Positions 53,167-64,000 of a stretch of DNA of 64,000 nt are shown here, piece by piece. The position numbers and the translations under genes were made by a program. Position 1 is the first letter of the stretch. Every line of letters begins with the position of its first letter. Source of the stretch: Pleodorina starrii (lineage: Eukaryota; Chlorophyta; Chlorophyceae; Chlamydomonadales; Volvocaceae); the NCBI GenBank assembly GCA_030267565.1, contig BRXU01000009.1, positions 828,001 to 892,000 on the forward strand, written 5' to 3'. The notes under the pieces are model-generated. The model did not search any database and was not told the DNA's origin. It saw only the letters and a program-made list of their open reading frames with translations.

Positions 53167-54273
53167 ATTATCGGACCGTGCGGTGGCCATCTCGTGGTGT
53201 ATGCGACGGTTCGCCTTTTCGCGCGACCAGGGTACCTCATCGCTGCAGCTGGGGATGTCCTTCAAAGACAAACACCGAATCTCAATTTCGCTGTTGTGGT
53301 AAGTGTAGCCCGCAGAGACAAGCTGGCGGACCTGCCGTTAGTTCCGGTCCCAAGGGCCCTTCGCCCGCTGCAGTTCGCGCTGCGCTGCCCGCATAGCACT
53401 AAGCGCCAGACACAACATGTTTTTTAACGCCATATAGCCTGGTGTGTTCAACATCGGGAACCCTTGGCAGCTGTGAATGGCGGGCCCGGCTCCACAGCAC
53501 CCGGCTCCGGAGTTGCAGCCAATCGACAGGCGGAGCGAATAAATTCACAATGTTGCTTATGCGCAGTGAATCTCCAAAGTTTGATAATCTCATCTCCAGC
53601 TCACCTAATGCGCACGTACCGACGTCCAGGTTCCGGAGCGGCGCGCCTGGCGGGACAAAGATGAGCCCGACACCACCAAGCACGACCCGGCCTATGGAGA
53701 GGAGGTACTGGCCACCGCCGGCGCCGTGCTGCGACATCTATGCCCGCGGACGGCCCTGGTTCGCGGCCCGCTCAACCAGCGCAACCTCGTCCCCTGGCGG
53801 ATGAGCTTCAATGAGCATGAAAAGTACGGCCCGCTGCTGCAGGGCCTGCCGCCAGGTGTGTGGGCTGGGTGCGGACAAGAAATACGGCACCGCGGCCAAG
53901 GAGCCGCGGCCAAGGAGCATTCGTGCAAATTCACTCTTCAAATGCCCCTCGTCCCCCGGGTTTCTCAACCGCATGGTCACTCGCCCACTCGCTCGTTTGT
54001 TCTCTCTCCGCCGCAGTTGACACGCAGTGGACGCAGCTGCGTGAGCTTGCAGACCGCGTCCTCAACCCCGAGGTCACCAGCGTGCTCCTGGACATGAACG
54101 GCTCGATAGGCTATCTGGACAGTCTCGTCAAGGCGCTGGGGCCGGAGGGCGAGGAGGTGCGTGGGCGCGGTGTTCATGTCGTCGTATTTGCCGTATACCT
54201 GCAGTACATTGCATCGTACACAAGATTCGTCCGTTCTTGGGAGGGCGATGAGGTGCAAGAGGAAGGGGAGGTG

Positions 54274-54304
<31 letters not shown>

Positions 54305-56190
54305 GGAAGGAGGAGGAGGAGGGAGCGCGGAAGGGGGAGGAGGAGGAGGAGTTGGTAACCCCACCGGCAGACGCGTGGAGGTCTGCCTGCTGCAGTCTGC
54401 ATTCTGCAGGGCCAACCGCCCGCCTGGCCTCGGCCCTCGGGTCCGGTCGCTAACGCCGTCTCCGTCCCTCCGCTGCGGTATCTCTCTGTTTTACCCGCCT
54501 GGCCTCGGGTCTTGGCTGCAGCACCCCATCCTGTCGGGCCCTACTCGCTTCACCTGTATCGTACATGTACTGCATGTTAGCATGTATTGCACTTCCAAGG
54601 GGCTCTTCCTGTGGCCGCGCGCAGGTCCTGGGTCGCAAGATGAAGGCCGCCGGACTGCCAGTGGTCCTCATGGCGGGGGTGCAAGCGGAGTTGGCGCCGC
54701 AGACGCTGCCGCTGCCCGGAAGGTGGGGGGGAAGGGGAGGTGGAGGGCAGGTGGAGGACAGGCGGAGAACAGGTGGAGGGGAGGTGGACGGGGGAGGTGG
54801 AGGGCAGGTGGAGGGCAGGGGACGGATCTCCGGGGGCCCCGACAAAACCGGCCCTGCAGCGAAGTCCCCTCTGCCCCGCAAAGCTGCCTTGTGACATCTT
54901 CCCCATCATCTGACCCACCTGCGTCACGGCGTCGCACCTACGGTACCCGCCTGTTTGATTCCACGCGGTTTGCACGCACCTACGTGCTGATACACGGTTA
55001 TACAGATCGGTGTACAGATCTCTAATCTGTGTGAGGCTAGATCTGCGATGGTTCGGCATTGCACTCACTCACCTGTGTGTATGGCTGTGTGTATGGCTGT
55101 GTGTATGGCTGTGTGTATGGCTGTGTGTGCGCCCAGGGACCCCCGCGCCACCGCCAACGCCATCTACCACCCGGACGGCGTCCGCGTGCTGCTGCGTCTG
55201 GCCAAGGAGCACGACGTGCCGCTGCTGTTCGTCACCAACAACGCCTGCAATCGGTTGCTGCGTTTCGGCGACGCGGGCGAGGTGGCGGCCGGGCTGGGGC
55301 TGGTGGCGGGGGGGCTGCTGAGGCGCATCAGCGACACCTGGTTCGGGCTTCCGCACCTGCAGGGTGAGAGGCTTTGAGAGGCAGCCGGGCCGGGTGAGAG
55401 GCTGTGAGAGGCAGCCGGGGCTTGGGGAGCAGGCAATTAGGATGCAGCGGGCGGGCTGTAGATCCCTCCCCCTCCCCCGCTCTTCTGAGAGGGTACCGGT
55501 ACTTCAGGGTTTAGGGAGAGGACACCCGAGGTAGGTGCCCTGAAGGCCCGAGAAGGGCATCCGGCCGAGCCTGCGCCTTTAAGCAACACCCACACATGGG
55601 GACATGGCCCCCCGACCCGACCCGACACACTTACCAGTTAGTTACCCGCTGGCCCGCGGGCTCTCCCTTTCGCTTCCGAGGGCCAGCAGCCCAACGTAGC
55701 AACCACCACCGCCACCACCACAACCGAAACCCGGTCGGCTGCCGCCCGCAGGCAAGTGCGTCCCCTTCGACTGGGTCGCTTTCACGGCAATGCTGTTGTA
55801 CGGCAGGGAGCCGTCCGCCATGAAGCTTGTACGGCAGGAGCTGTGGGTGGGCGCGAACGACTCATCTGTTCTGGTGCTGCGGGATACGAGTGAGTACGGC
55901 AGTCCGTTGTACTGCAGCAGTACGGCAGTCGTATGCGCCTCGCCCACGTGGCGTCCCGATTCCTCAAGCATGTGCCTCCGTCTTCTCTCGTTCTCTGCTG
56001 CTGCTGCTGCTGATGCTGCTCGCTACTCCATTGATTGCTTTTCGTAGGCCAGCCTCAGGGCGATATCGTTGCGAAGAACCTGGAGGGCACGGAGTTGTAC
56101 GGCATTGTGGAATCAGTGTACGACATTGACCATGCGGCAATGCTGGCGCTGGCGCGACACGCTGCGGCTAACGCAGCAGCCAACCCTTGA
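53167..56190 (+). CDS. Putative nucleoside hydrolase-like protein (5' end uncertain)
   Basis: Exons, with phases that all agree: up to 53299 (open from 53167, no ATG), 53630-53855, 54017-54156, 54625-54722, 55137-55363, 55752-55889, 56048-56190 (TGA). The order of elements recalls the IU-nucleoside hydrolase fold: LPVVLMAGVQ, then ANAIYHPDGVRVLLRLA, then VPLLFVTNNAC, then PFDWVAFTAMLL. These sit where that family has its Gly-Gly strand, the NxxxDPEAA segment, the following strand and the HDPLA segment. The usual catalytic His appears replaced (FDW for HDP), and no N-terminal DxDxxxDD calcium site is visible in the exons found, so hydrolase activity is doubtful. A missing first exon could carry that site. 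Alternative: an algal family not known to me. Confidence 0.5.
54260..54352 (+). repeat. (GAG/GGA)n purine tract in intron
   Basis: Trinucleotide-like run of gag/gga/agg between exons at 54156 and 54625. It gives Glu-rich phantom frames but is bounded by good splice sites, so it is treated as intron. Confidence 0.8.
54439..54482 (+). repeat. Dispersed short repeat, copy 2 of 3
   Basis: Contains tcgctaacgccgtctccgtc followed by cgctgcggtatc. It matches 60157-60201 almost exactly and 38966-39000 over its first part. Confidence 0.8.
55075..55128 (+). repeat. 12-bp tandem repeat (TGTGTATGGCTG)n
   Basis: Four units in the intron immediately before the exon at 55137. Confidence 0.85.
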
Positions 56191-57700
56191 TCGATCCCGT
56201 CCGTGCGCAGCTCTCTCCCCCTGCCCTGCGTGGCCATCTAAGAGACATTTCATGGCGGACATACATAGGGCCCCAGTAGCAGTTGAGACACGCCACGGCA
56301 CGTCGTACCGCATTACGCCTTCACGTGTCCATGCATCGCAAAGACAGCGATCGCCACGTGTATCTTCCCCTGGAGCCCACTGCTGTAGCAAATACGACAT
56401 AGGTGTATCTTAATCAGGACGGAGTACTGAGACCTAAGACAGCACGTTCACACACACACACACACACAACACATCGCACCGAAGATGAAACATTTGCGCT
56501 GCACACGGCGTCGTGGGTTGGCTGCATGCATGGGTTGGGCGTGGTTGGGAGTACTGCGTTTGGTGCTTGGTGCTGACTCCATTTGATGCTTTTGGGGGAT
56601 TTTTTTCTGTTGCTTTATCAGCATCATCATCATTGCAACCATTTTCCCGCTGCAAGAATCACATTGCGTATTTGCGTTTCCTGTTGCCAGACTGGTGACG
56701 TCTGGTGAGGACTGGTGCGAATTCTCTGTATGGAGTGGCAACGGCCTGGGACTGCTGTTGACGACGACCAGTCCGTCATGCGCTCTCTCAGGGTGTTACC
56801 GTGTTCGGCTTGCTCTGCCCCGGCGCCCCGCGGAATGGGGATATGGAAATATGGCCTCCGTTGGTACTGCATGCGTGCATGGGCTCCTGGAAGCAGCCTT
56901 CTTTGACCAGGAGTGGGATTCAAACGAAGACAGAGATGTTCCAAACCGGACTGTAGCCTGGGGCATGCACCGAAGGGAAGATAATTCATCAAGACTTGTA
57001 ACTTGTTATGCTGTGCGAAGGCAGTGGCATTCGCAGTTCAGACGCACAAGTCGAGCGCAATCAAACGCATGTGCACATCACAGGCTGTCCTGTACCTTTG
57101 AGTGTCAATCCTATCGGTAGGTGCACACAGTAAACGTTATCGCTCTTTTTATCGCTTGGTTTTGGCAACGGGCGATTATGGCGATCGGACGATAACGGCG
57201 ATTCACGTGCGGCGCCCATGGACAAGCAACAGTCGTGCAGGCCCGCTGTCGTCGAGTCCCCATTAATGATGATAGGGTAAATCAATCATACTAATTATTC
57301 GCGACAAAAAAACATTCATCGGCCAAGCCAGGCGTAAGAACGGACCACGGCAAAGCGGATCGAGCTGTCGCGCCGGCTCGCCCTGTCCGTCGTCGTCGGC
57401 TTCGTCCATGACGGAAGGCTTCATTTACGAAAGCGCATATTTTTAAGCTCGTAAAATTTCCGTTACGATGCCTCCATTCCGGTTTGTGAAGAATTAGCAA
57501 GGAAAGATGAGAGCTGGCAGCTTTCAGGGTCACAGGCGTACGAATGGTCATACAGTACTGGCACTAAAGCTTCGCATTTTTTTCTTGCATCAATACGCAG
57601 TGCTTATGCTTGATTTGTAAGTTTCTGATGATAATAAGGCATTTAGCAGATAAGCTAAATGTTTCTAAAAGCGATTTGATTGGTGCAAGCCCGAGCCAAA
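56191..57700. other. Intergenic, no gene seen; contains an empty (AC)n tract
   Basis: Mixed composition. A CA microsatellite at about 56447-56468 has no LINE attached. Reading frames on both strands are short and show no recognised similarity. The last few hundred bases are AT-richer and may serve as promoter of the downstream gene. Confidence 0.4.
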
Positions 57701-60700
57701 ATGGGCAACGGGTTGTCGACATTCCTCAAGAAGGATTTGGACTGGGAAGAGTACGTTCGGCAGGAATGGCGCAGCGAGACCTCAAGAATGTTGGATGGCC
57801 TGGGTGGTGAGCCCCGACTGTCGGGCGTTTGGACCCTATCCAGCTCCAATCATCGGGCACCAAGTATTTTGCAGCTAAGCTGTACTTTATCATGAATTTC
57901 TGCAATTCTCAGGTCTGGGGCGTCAACCGATACCTCGCGGCGCAAGTTTCTCTAAGAAAATAACGCTCCTTGGGGTGAGTGCGAAGGCTGGGAAGTTATG
58001 GAATACGTGGCAATACATGCGACCATTGTAAGCAATTGTAATTCTGCAATATATTTAGCTTCATTGGCGATTGTATGTCCCTTTCTTGGGTGGTCAGGTT
58101 TTGTGCGACATTCTTCCGCAGCTTTTGCGACGGATTGGGACAAGATACTAGAAGGAGATCCTTCCTTTACAATTGCAAAATTAATGGCATACTGCTCGCT
58201 TATCCCGCCGTGATACGCAGCCGAACTTGCCCGCGACCGCCCAACTCCCAGTGGCATTCGCATGCTAACATTCGGCGCGACCGGGCACCGCCCACTCGAG
58301 CACGACACTTAAAATCCTGCTTTTACGATCGCAGGATGAATTAAACAGACATGGCACGGAGCTCGAAGAGTTCTTCAACCTCATCCCAACCGGCGACGGC
58401 GGCCGATGCGGACAGAAGTACACCCCAGCCGAAAGGTCAGAGCGGGAGCATGCGCCTGGCCTTGAGCAGCGCAGGAAAGGGATCTGGTGGAGTTTCAAAC
58501 CCAGTTATACCCAGGCCGGGGGAGGGCCCAGTCCTCCCAGGCGCAGGCCAGCTGTGAACCCGGTCGCCCACAACGCACTGCACAGTACGGCGAAGAGTCA
58601 CCCGTGAGCCATGACAATTCGGCACGCTCCTGTGATCCGGGCTTCCTGTGCATTTGGTGTTATTGGCATGTCGGTCTAAAGGTCACTGCACGGCGCCCGC
58701 CCACCCGTGCCGCCGCAGGGCCAAATTGGCTCTTCCGACACTGCTGGCGAAAAATCAAGGTGAGGCCGTGCACACGCTCACCCTTGATAGGGTTGATGTT
58801 CCGTTGGTGGGCGGCTGCACTTACCAATCCGGTGTATGTCACATACACATTACACACGTAGGACCGGTGAGATACATAACAGACAAACACACACAAGCAC
58901 ACAAGCACACGCTCACTCCCCACTGATGGTGGCGGCTCGGCCGCGGGCGTACTTTGCCTCACTCGCAGGGCCCTCGCAACCGCCGGCCGCCTGGCGGCAG
59001 CGAGTGCACGCCGCCCGTCGGAGGGCCCTCCTGGTGATCCGGGTGATGGTGCTGCTGATGGCAGAGGCCAAAATCAAGTCGGCGCCCGTGCCGCGACTCG
59101 ACAAGTTCGACTTTGCCATCTACTCAACGCTGGGTACGTGCCCTTCTGTCTGTCTGTCTCTGTGCGTACCTGCGTATGTGTGTGTATGTGCGCATGTGCG
59201 ATTGTGCGTGCGTGCGTCCATCGCATTTACGCAACGCGCGTGCGTGCACGTGTACAGTAGTAAAGGTGCCCATGCGTGGCCACGAGCGGCTTTGCAATGA
59301 AACACCGCATTGCATCCATCCTCCCATCCTCCTATCCTCCCATCCATCGGTGTAGGCGCCGACTGGCACCGGGTGGCTGACGAGCAACAGCGCTACATGA
59401 CGCTCCGAGACCAAGTGGAGCAAGCGGCGGTGGGTGCGCATGAGTTTGGGTGGCATGAGTTTGGGTGTAATTGGGGGTAGAGACGATACCGCAGTGGAGG
59501 GGCGTAGGATGTACAGATGTAGGCCAGGGCCAGGGCCAGGGGAGCAGGGCGGGGCTGGGCGAGGATGGTCTGGGGAGGGTGGGGTTGCGGAAAGGGTGGA
59601 CAAGGAGGCGTCAGCGTGCCAACAAGAAGCTGAGAAATGCTGTTGCGGGTGTGACCAGCAACAAAATGCTTCTCATTTGAGAAGGCGACGTGAGGAGTAA
59701 GGAGCCAGAGGCGCAGTCTTTTCACTCCCCCCACCCATGACCCATTCATTCGGGGTTCGATCCTTCTCAAGTTTAGATTACCGTAGCCAGCCCTTTCCGC
59801 CGGCCGGCCGTGCGGTGCGGCCACCTGCCGCCCCGTTGCACCCACCATCGCAGGTCGCACTGCAGGACGCAATCTACGCGGCGACGGTGCAGATGGAGCG
59901 ACCCAGCCCGGGGTGAGTGCGTGACCCAGGGGTTGCGGCTGCTGTTGTTGCGGTGGGCTCAGTGCCCCCGGAAGGGTAGAGCCGCCAGCGGGCCAGCGGG
60001 CCAGCGGGTCGCCACCCGGCCGAGTAAGGCCCTGGAAGTGTCGGACCATTTCCCCCTCCAGCGCCCTCTTCGCCGCGTTTCTCTGGTCCAGTTCCTTACT
60101 CTCCCGCCCCCACCCCATCCCCCTAACCCCCGCCTCCGTAAATAACTTACGTTCCAGGGTCCGCTCGCTAACGCCGTCTCCGTCCCTTCGCTGCGGTATC
60201 CCTTTTCTTACCCCGCCTTTGTGAATGCTCGCACGGTATGCCCGCTACCTCCCTCCATCCAGCTCACCACGCGCGAGCGCGGTGGTGTCACCCCGGGCCT
60301 CGCCGTCCGGTAGCAGGGCGGAATCGAGGTCTGCAGGTGAGGGCTGAGGCTTAGCCACGTATGAGGGCTGAGGGGCGGTGGAAGAGTATGTGCCTTGCTG
60401 CGTGTGCGACAGGTGATGCGGGTACGCCTCCTCCCTGTAAGGGAAGATGGTCCGTGAGGCGAGAGCACCCGGGCTGGTTTTTGTTGCCGTCAGGCCCCAA
60501 CTCATGCCCTTCTGTTGAACTTGCGAACCCGCCCGCCCTTCCGCGGCTTTGGTGTCCTTACACGTCATATCGGCGCAGCCGACGGACAGGATGGGGCGCA
60601 ACCGCAAGCCGTCAGCCGCGGAGCGACTCCCAAATCAAGGATGGCCCGTAGCGCCGGCGGCGGCGGCACCGACGGCGGCGGCGGCGCCGGCGGCGGCGGG

Positions 60701-63700
60701 AAAACGGAGTATCAGCCTACGCCGCCGCCGCTGCCGTCGTCACCGCTGGCCTCGCCGACGCCGCCGCCGCTGGCGTTACAGAACCCTCGAAACCATGTCG
60801 TGACGGGGCTCCGGGGCAGCGTCGGTGGTGCTACGGCGCTTCACCTGGGCAGGCCGTCGCCGCCGCAGTCTCCGCTGGCGGCGCCGCCGCTGGCGGCCTT
60901 CGACACCCGCGCCGGCGCCGGCGCCGTGCCAGCCGATCATGCGGGCCGCAGTGAGCCGGGCACGCTTCCGCGGTCCCTCTCGCCAGTGCGGGAGCGCGGC
61001 GACCTCAACGCTCCGAAACCAGAACCGTCCAGTGGCGGCGGCAGCAGCAGCGGCGGCGGCGGCGGCGACGGCGGCGACGGTGATGACCGTCGAGCGCCGT
61101 TCAGCCAGGGCGGCTCTGGGGAGACCAACGAGTTTGCCGCGCACCAGCGGAGCCCCAACGACGTGCTGGCACGCGGGTTTGGTGTAGAGACCCACGGGTC
61201 GGAGTCGCCGGGTCCGTCGTCGCTTGCCGCAGCGTCTCCACCGCGGCCGTTGTCGGCCTCGCAGCCCGCCGTGGCGCCGTTGTCTCGGACGCCTCTCGCC
61301 CCCATGGACGCGCCCGGCAAGCGCGGGGGGCTATTCGTGTGCGGTGAGTGCCGTACATGTCGTCCCGTTTTTAAGGACCTACCGTACCTACCCCCTGGCC
61401 GGTTGTGGTAGATACTTCAGACGCGTCGTAGCAGGAGCAATTGTTGCCGCTTCCGTTATTTTACGGTATTTAGCGTAAGGAAGCTGCAACGACTGCTACT
61501 GCTACGCTGCTACTGGTACTGCTACTGTTACCGTACAGTTTACTCCAGACGTAAGGCCCAGCCATCACCCCCCGCCCAGGGTGGCTATCTTATTTTGCTG
61601 AGTATCTACGGCCAGAGATACTCCTGGCTCCTTAGTGCTGAGAGTATCTGTCAGGATCGGTCTAGGAGGGGATTTTACCGGCTAAACACGACCCCGGAAG
61701 ATATCATGCCCACCTGTGAGGCCGGATTATCTAAACCTTCAATTTTTTGCACGGCAAAAGTATCTTCAGATTTCCAAAATTATCTCCCGAATACATATTC
61801 ATATCTTAAGATAGCCACCCTGCCCCCGCCCCTTCCTTCCACGCCCGCTGGCCCCACAGCCCGCATCCGCAAACCGGACCCGGCTCCGGAGCCCACCCTT
61901 CCATCGGAAGACTTTGACGCCGCCTCCGCGTCGCCGCTTTCCGCCGCCTTCGATCTTCTGTCGCCGCGGCGCGGCGGCGGCTCGCCCCTCGCCGCCCTGC
62001 CACCCCACATGGCACCCACCCGCCACCTGGCGTCCCGGGGCGGCACACCAACACTCGCGCCTCTTCGACCGTCGTCGCCCGGCGGACGATTGCTGATGGG
62101 GGACGGCCCCGCGTCTTTTCCTCCCGTGCGCCACAGCCACTCGGGCGTTCCGGCGGCCGCGCAACGGCCGCTGCCGCCCTGCGGTTCGCCATTGAACTCA
62201 CGCGGCGGCGGCGACGGCGGCGGCGGTGGCGGCGGTGGCGGTGGCGGCGGTGGCGGTGGCGGCAGCCGCTACAGCCACGGCCTGGAGCGACGCAACAGCG
62301 AAAGTGAGGTTGGCGGCGGCGGCGGCGCTGGAGGCGGCGTCGGCGGTCGCCATAGCAGCAGTAATGTCGGTGGCGGCGGCGGTGGTGGCGGTGGTGGTGG
62401 TGGTGGTGGCGGTGGTGGTGGTGGCGGGCTACCGTCCATCAACGGCGCGCGTGGAAAGGGTGAGTGCAGTACTACTGCTAAGCCTACATTAGAGACGTTC
62501 GGCAATTCCAACGGACATCGGCAGTAGAGGCCGCTTGCGGTGCCCTTTTTTTAAGGTTTCCGCTACGGTCACCCGCATGGACGGTATCCTTGGTTCGCTT
62601 TGCCGTACACGTGTTGCTTTGTCGTACACCGCCCACCATGTCCGGCCATGACTCAGCCCACACAGCCCAGAACCTGTTCATCTGTTCATTCCCAGTCAAA
62701 ATGTAGTCCTTGTATGCTACCCTATTATGTTACACGGATAATTGTGCTCGGAACGAAGGGGGGTCGCAGGATGTATCGAACTTGTTAGGAAGGCGCGATA
62801 CGCACCGGCATCCCCCTCTGGGTCCCTGCAAAGCGATTTACGGTCATACAAAGTTACAAACCCCTTCGTTCGTTCGGCCGCGCGGCTGCAACCACTTCCC
62901 CTACAGGGCGCCTCTCACCTCCACGGCTGGCTGTCCCCATGGACGGCCGAAGCGCCGGCCGCATCAGTATTACCAACATCAATCCCAACCCCGCCGGCCA
63001 CGCCGGCGGCGGCAGCAGAGACCGTGCCTCCCCCGACCGCCTCCTTATCAGCGCCCCCAGCCGCAGCACCACCTCCGCAATCGACGCCATCCAAGGACCC
63101 TGCGGCGGCAGCAGTCTCTCGTCCAAGGCGTCTGTTCAACGCCGGATGTCGTACGACGGCTCGGGCGTGCTGTCCTCTACTGGCGGCGGCGGCGGTGGAG
63201 GTGTCGGCGGCGGCAGTGGTTGCGGATTCCCACTCGTGGAGCCGCCGATGTTGCTGATGCTGCACCGGGAGTTCATGGGCGGCGGACCGCGCAGCCGATT
63301 CCGCGTGTCGTGCGATGGTGCGTCGCTGACTGATGGGCAACCTGTGATGAAAATGGTTGGCTTATTATTAATTCTTATTAATATTATGCGCGCTTGCCCG
63401 GCCATTCGCCTTAAACGGCGCTATAGCACACAGAAAAAAACACCTGCACATACAGCTCTTTGCGCCATGTTCGTTCTCCCGCCCCCACTGTAACCAAACC
63501 CGCCTTCCGCTGACCAATCCACTTTCACACAATTCCATCCAATCCTATTTGTATGCAATTCAATCCAACCCCTCGCTTCGTTCGATTCGTTTCTCCACCC
63601 TCAATCCACCCCCTTGCGCCACTTTGTCCTGCTTGTTTACGCTTCTGTACGCCTCGCAGGCGGCGGCGGCGGCGGCAAGGCCGAGTGGCGCAACCACGGC

Positions 63701-63901
63701 ATCTCCTGCCCCGCCTCCCCCACCAAGACATCCTCGCCGGCCAGCAACCGCCAGGCCGGCAGCATATTGGGCCACACCACGGCCCCCAACTCGCCCAGGG
63801 GAGGTCAGCGCGTGGCTGGACCCAGCTTCGGAGGCGGCGTGTCCGCTCCGCCGGTGGGTCGCCGCTTGACGGAACCATTAAACGCCTTTGTATCTCCGTG
63901 A
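57701..63901 (+). CDS. Unknown protein, N-myristoylation consensus, Gly/Ser/Pro-rich, about 955 aa
   Basis: Twelve exons whose phases all agree: 57701-57806, 57913-57974, 58335-58603, 58719-58759, 58969-59133, 59356-59429, 59854-59912, 60263-60336, 60579-61343, 61860-62459, 62907-63317, 63660-63901. It starts MGNGLSTFLKK, with Gly2 and Ser6 as in N-myristoylated proteins and adjacent Lys. The N-terminal third is helical (DELNRHGTELEEFFNLI; ALLVIRVMVLLMAEAKIKS, a hydrophobic helix; DEQQRYMTLRDQVEQAA). From about residue 310 it is disordered, with Ser-Pro motifs and poly-Gly tracts encoded by GGC/GGT repeats (62214-62430). No domain was recognised. Membrane association via lipid and regulation by proline-directed kinases are inferences. 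Confidence 0.75.
60157..60201 (+). repeat. Dispersed short repeat, copy 3 of 3
   Basis: Same core as 54439-54482 (tcgctaacgccgtctccgtc, then ttcgctgcggtatc), same orientation, again intronic. Confidence 0.8.
61577..61822. mobile_element. hAT-type MITE, 246 bp
   Basis: Perfect 16-bp terminal inverted repeats: CAGGGTGGCTATCTTA at 61577-61592 and its exact complement at 61807-61822. An 8-bp direct duplication cccccgcc flanks both sides (61569-61576 and 61823-61830). CAGGG ends and an 8-bp target duplication are hAT hallmarks. The interior is A/T-rich, non-coding, and rich in AGTATC/GATACT-like subterminal motifs. It sits in the intron 61344-61859, its right duplication ending about 30 bp before the acceptor. 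Confidence 0.88.
62214..62430 (+). repeat. (GGC/GGT)n coding repeat (poly-Gly)
   Basis: Two blocks of glycine codons in exon 61860-62459, separated by a Ser/Arg-rich segment with RRNSESE. A further glycine run follows in the next exons. Confidence 0.85.
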
Positions 63902-64000
63902 GCCCCGGCCACCGCCGCAATTACATATATGGACCCGTAACGTTGAACTGTGAAGTTGCGCTTTCAATTTGCCGGTACCGTATATAAATAACTTCTCATT
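63902..64000 (+). other. 3' flank of the last gene
   Basis: Start of its 3'-UTR. No TGTAA is seen before the window ends. Confidence 0.4.

Noticed and set aside
54161..54453. Glu-rich coding region
   Set aside because: A GAG/GGA repeat lying between a good donor (54156) and acceptor (54624) with conserved flanking phase, so it is intronic.
61595..61859. Coding extension upstream of exon 61860
   Set aside because: The open frame runs through the hAT MITE; the acceptor at 61859 with matching phase and the TIR/TSD structure show it is intron plus transposon.

Overview
The window reads as nuclear DNA of a volvocine (Chlamydomonas/Gonium/Volvox-type) green alga. The support is high GC, genes made of many short exons with GT-AG introns, TGTAA poly(A) signals, gametolysin-type (M11) metallopeptidases, an OPR-like (octotricopeptide) organelle RNA-binding protein, and degenerate TTTTAGGG telomere-type stretches inside introns. 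Species cannot be fixed from the sequence. All exon models below were built by hand from splice sites, reading phase and paralog comparison.

Layout. 1-2465: the 3' half of a gametolysin-like zinc metallopeptidase (gene 1). 2813-32644: a head-to-tail array of APE-type LINE retrotransposons, all in + orientation. It holds a diverged 5'-truncated relic (A), a 5'-truncated copy (B), three full-length copies of about 7.37 kb (C, D, E) and a 3'-truncated copy (F). Every junction is an (AC)n tract, so the element appears to target, or prime on, AC microsatellites. 33255-37987: a second, apparently complete gametolysin-like gene (gene 2) with the same intron positions and phases as gene 1, so the array sits between two tandem paralogs. 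39220-41887 (-): an OPR-like gene. 42281-42493: a 70-residue RIIa/DPY-30-like docking-domain protein. 44248-51381: a 14-exon WD40 protein with a Pro/Ala/Gln-rich start and an all-helical middle. 53167-56190: a gene weakly resembling nucleoside hydrolases. 57701-63901: a 12-exon gene of unknown function with an N-myristoylation consensus and poly-Gly tracts. One of its introns carries a 246-bp hAT-type MITE with 16-bp perfect TIRs and 8-bp target-site duplications.

The host genes show no obvious common pathway apart from the two peptidases, which belong to the family that degrades or remodels the glycoprotein cell wall or matrix. The most notable object is the LINE array. Copies C, D and F keep intact catalytic motifs up to their ends. 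Copy E has lost a catalytic Asp of its reverse transcriptase. ORF2 has no AUG upstream of an essential endonuclease residue, and ORF1 carries an expandable hexapeptide repeat. Exon boundaries are predictions from sequence; no transcript evidence was available.
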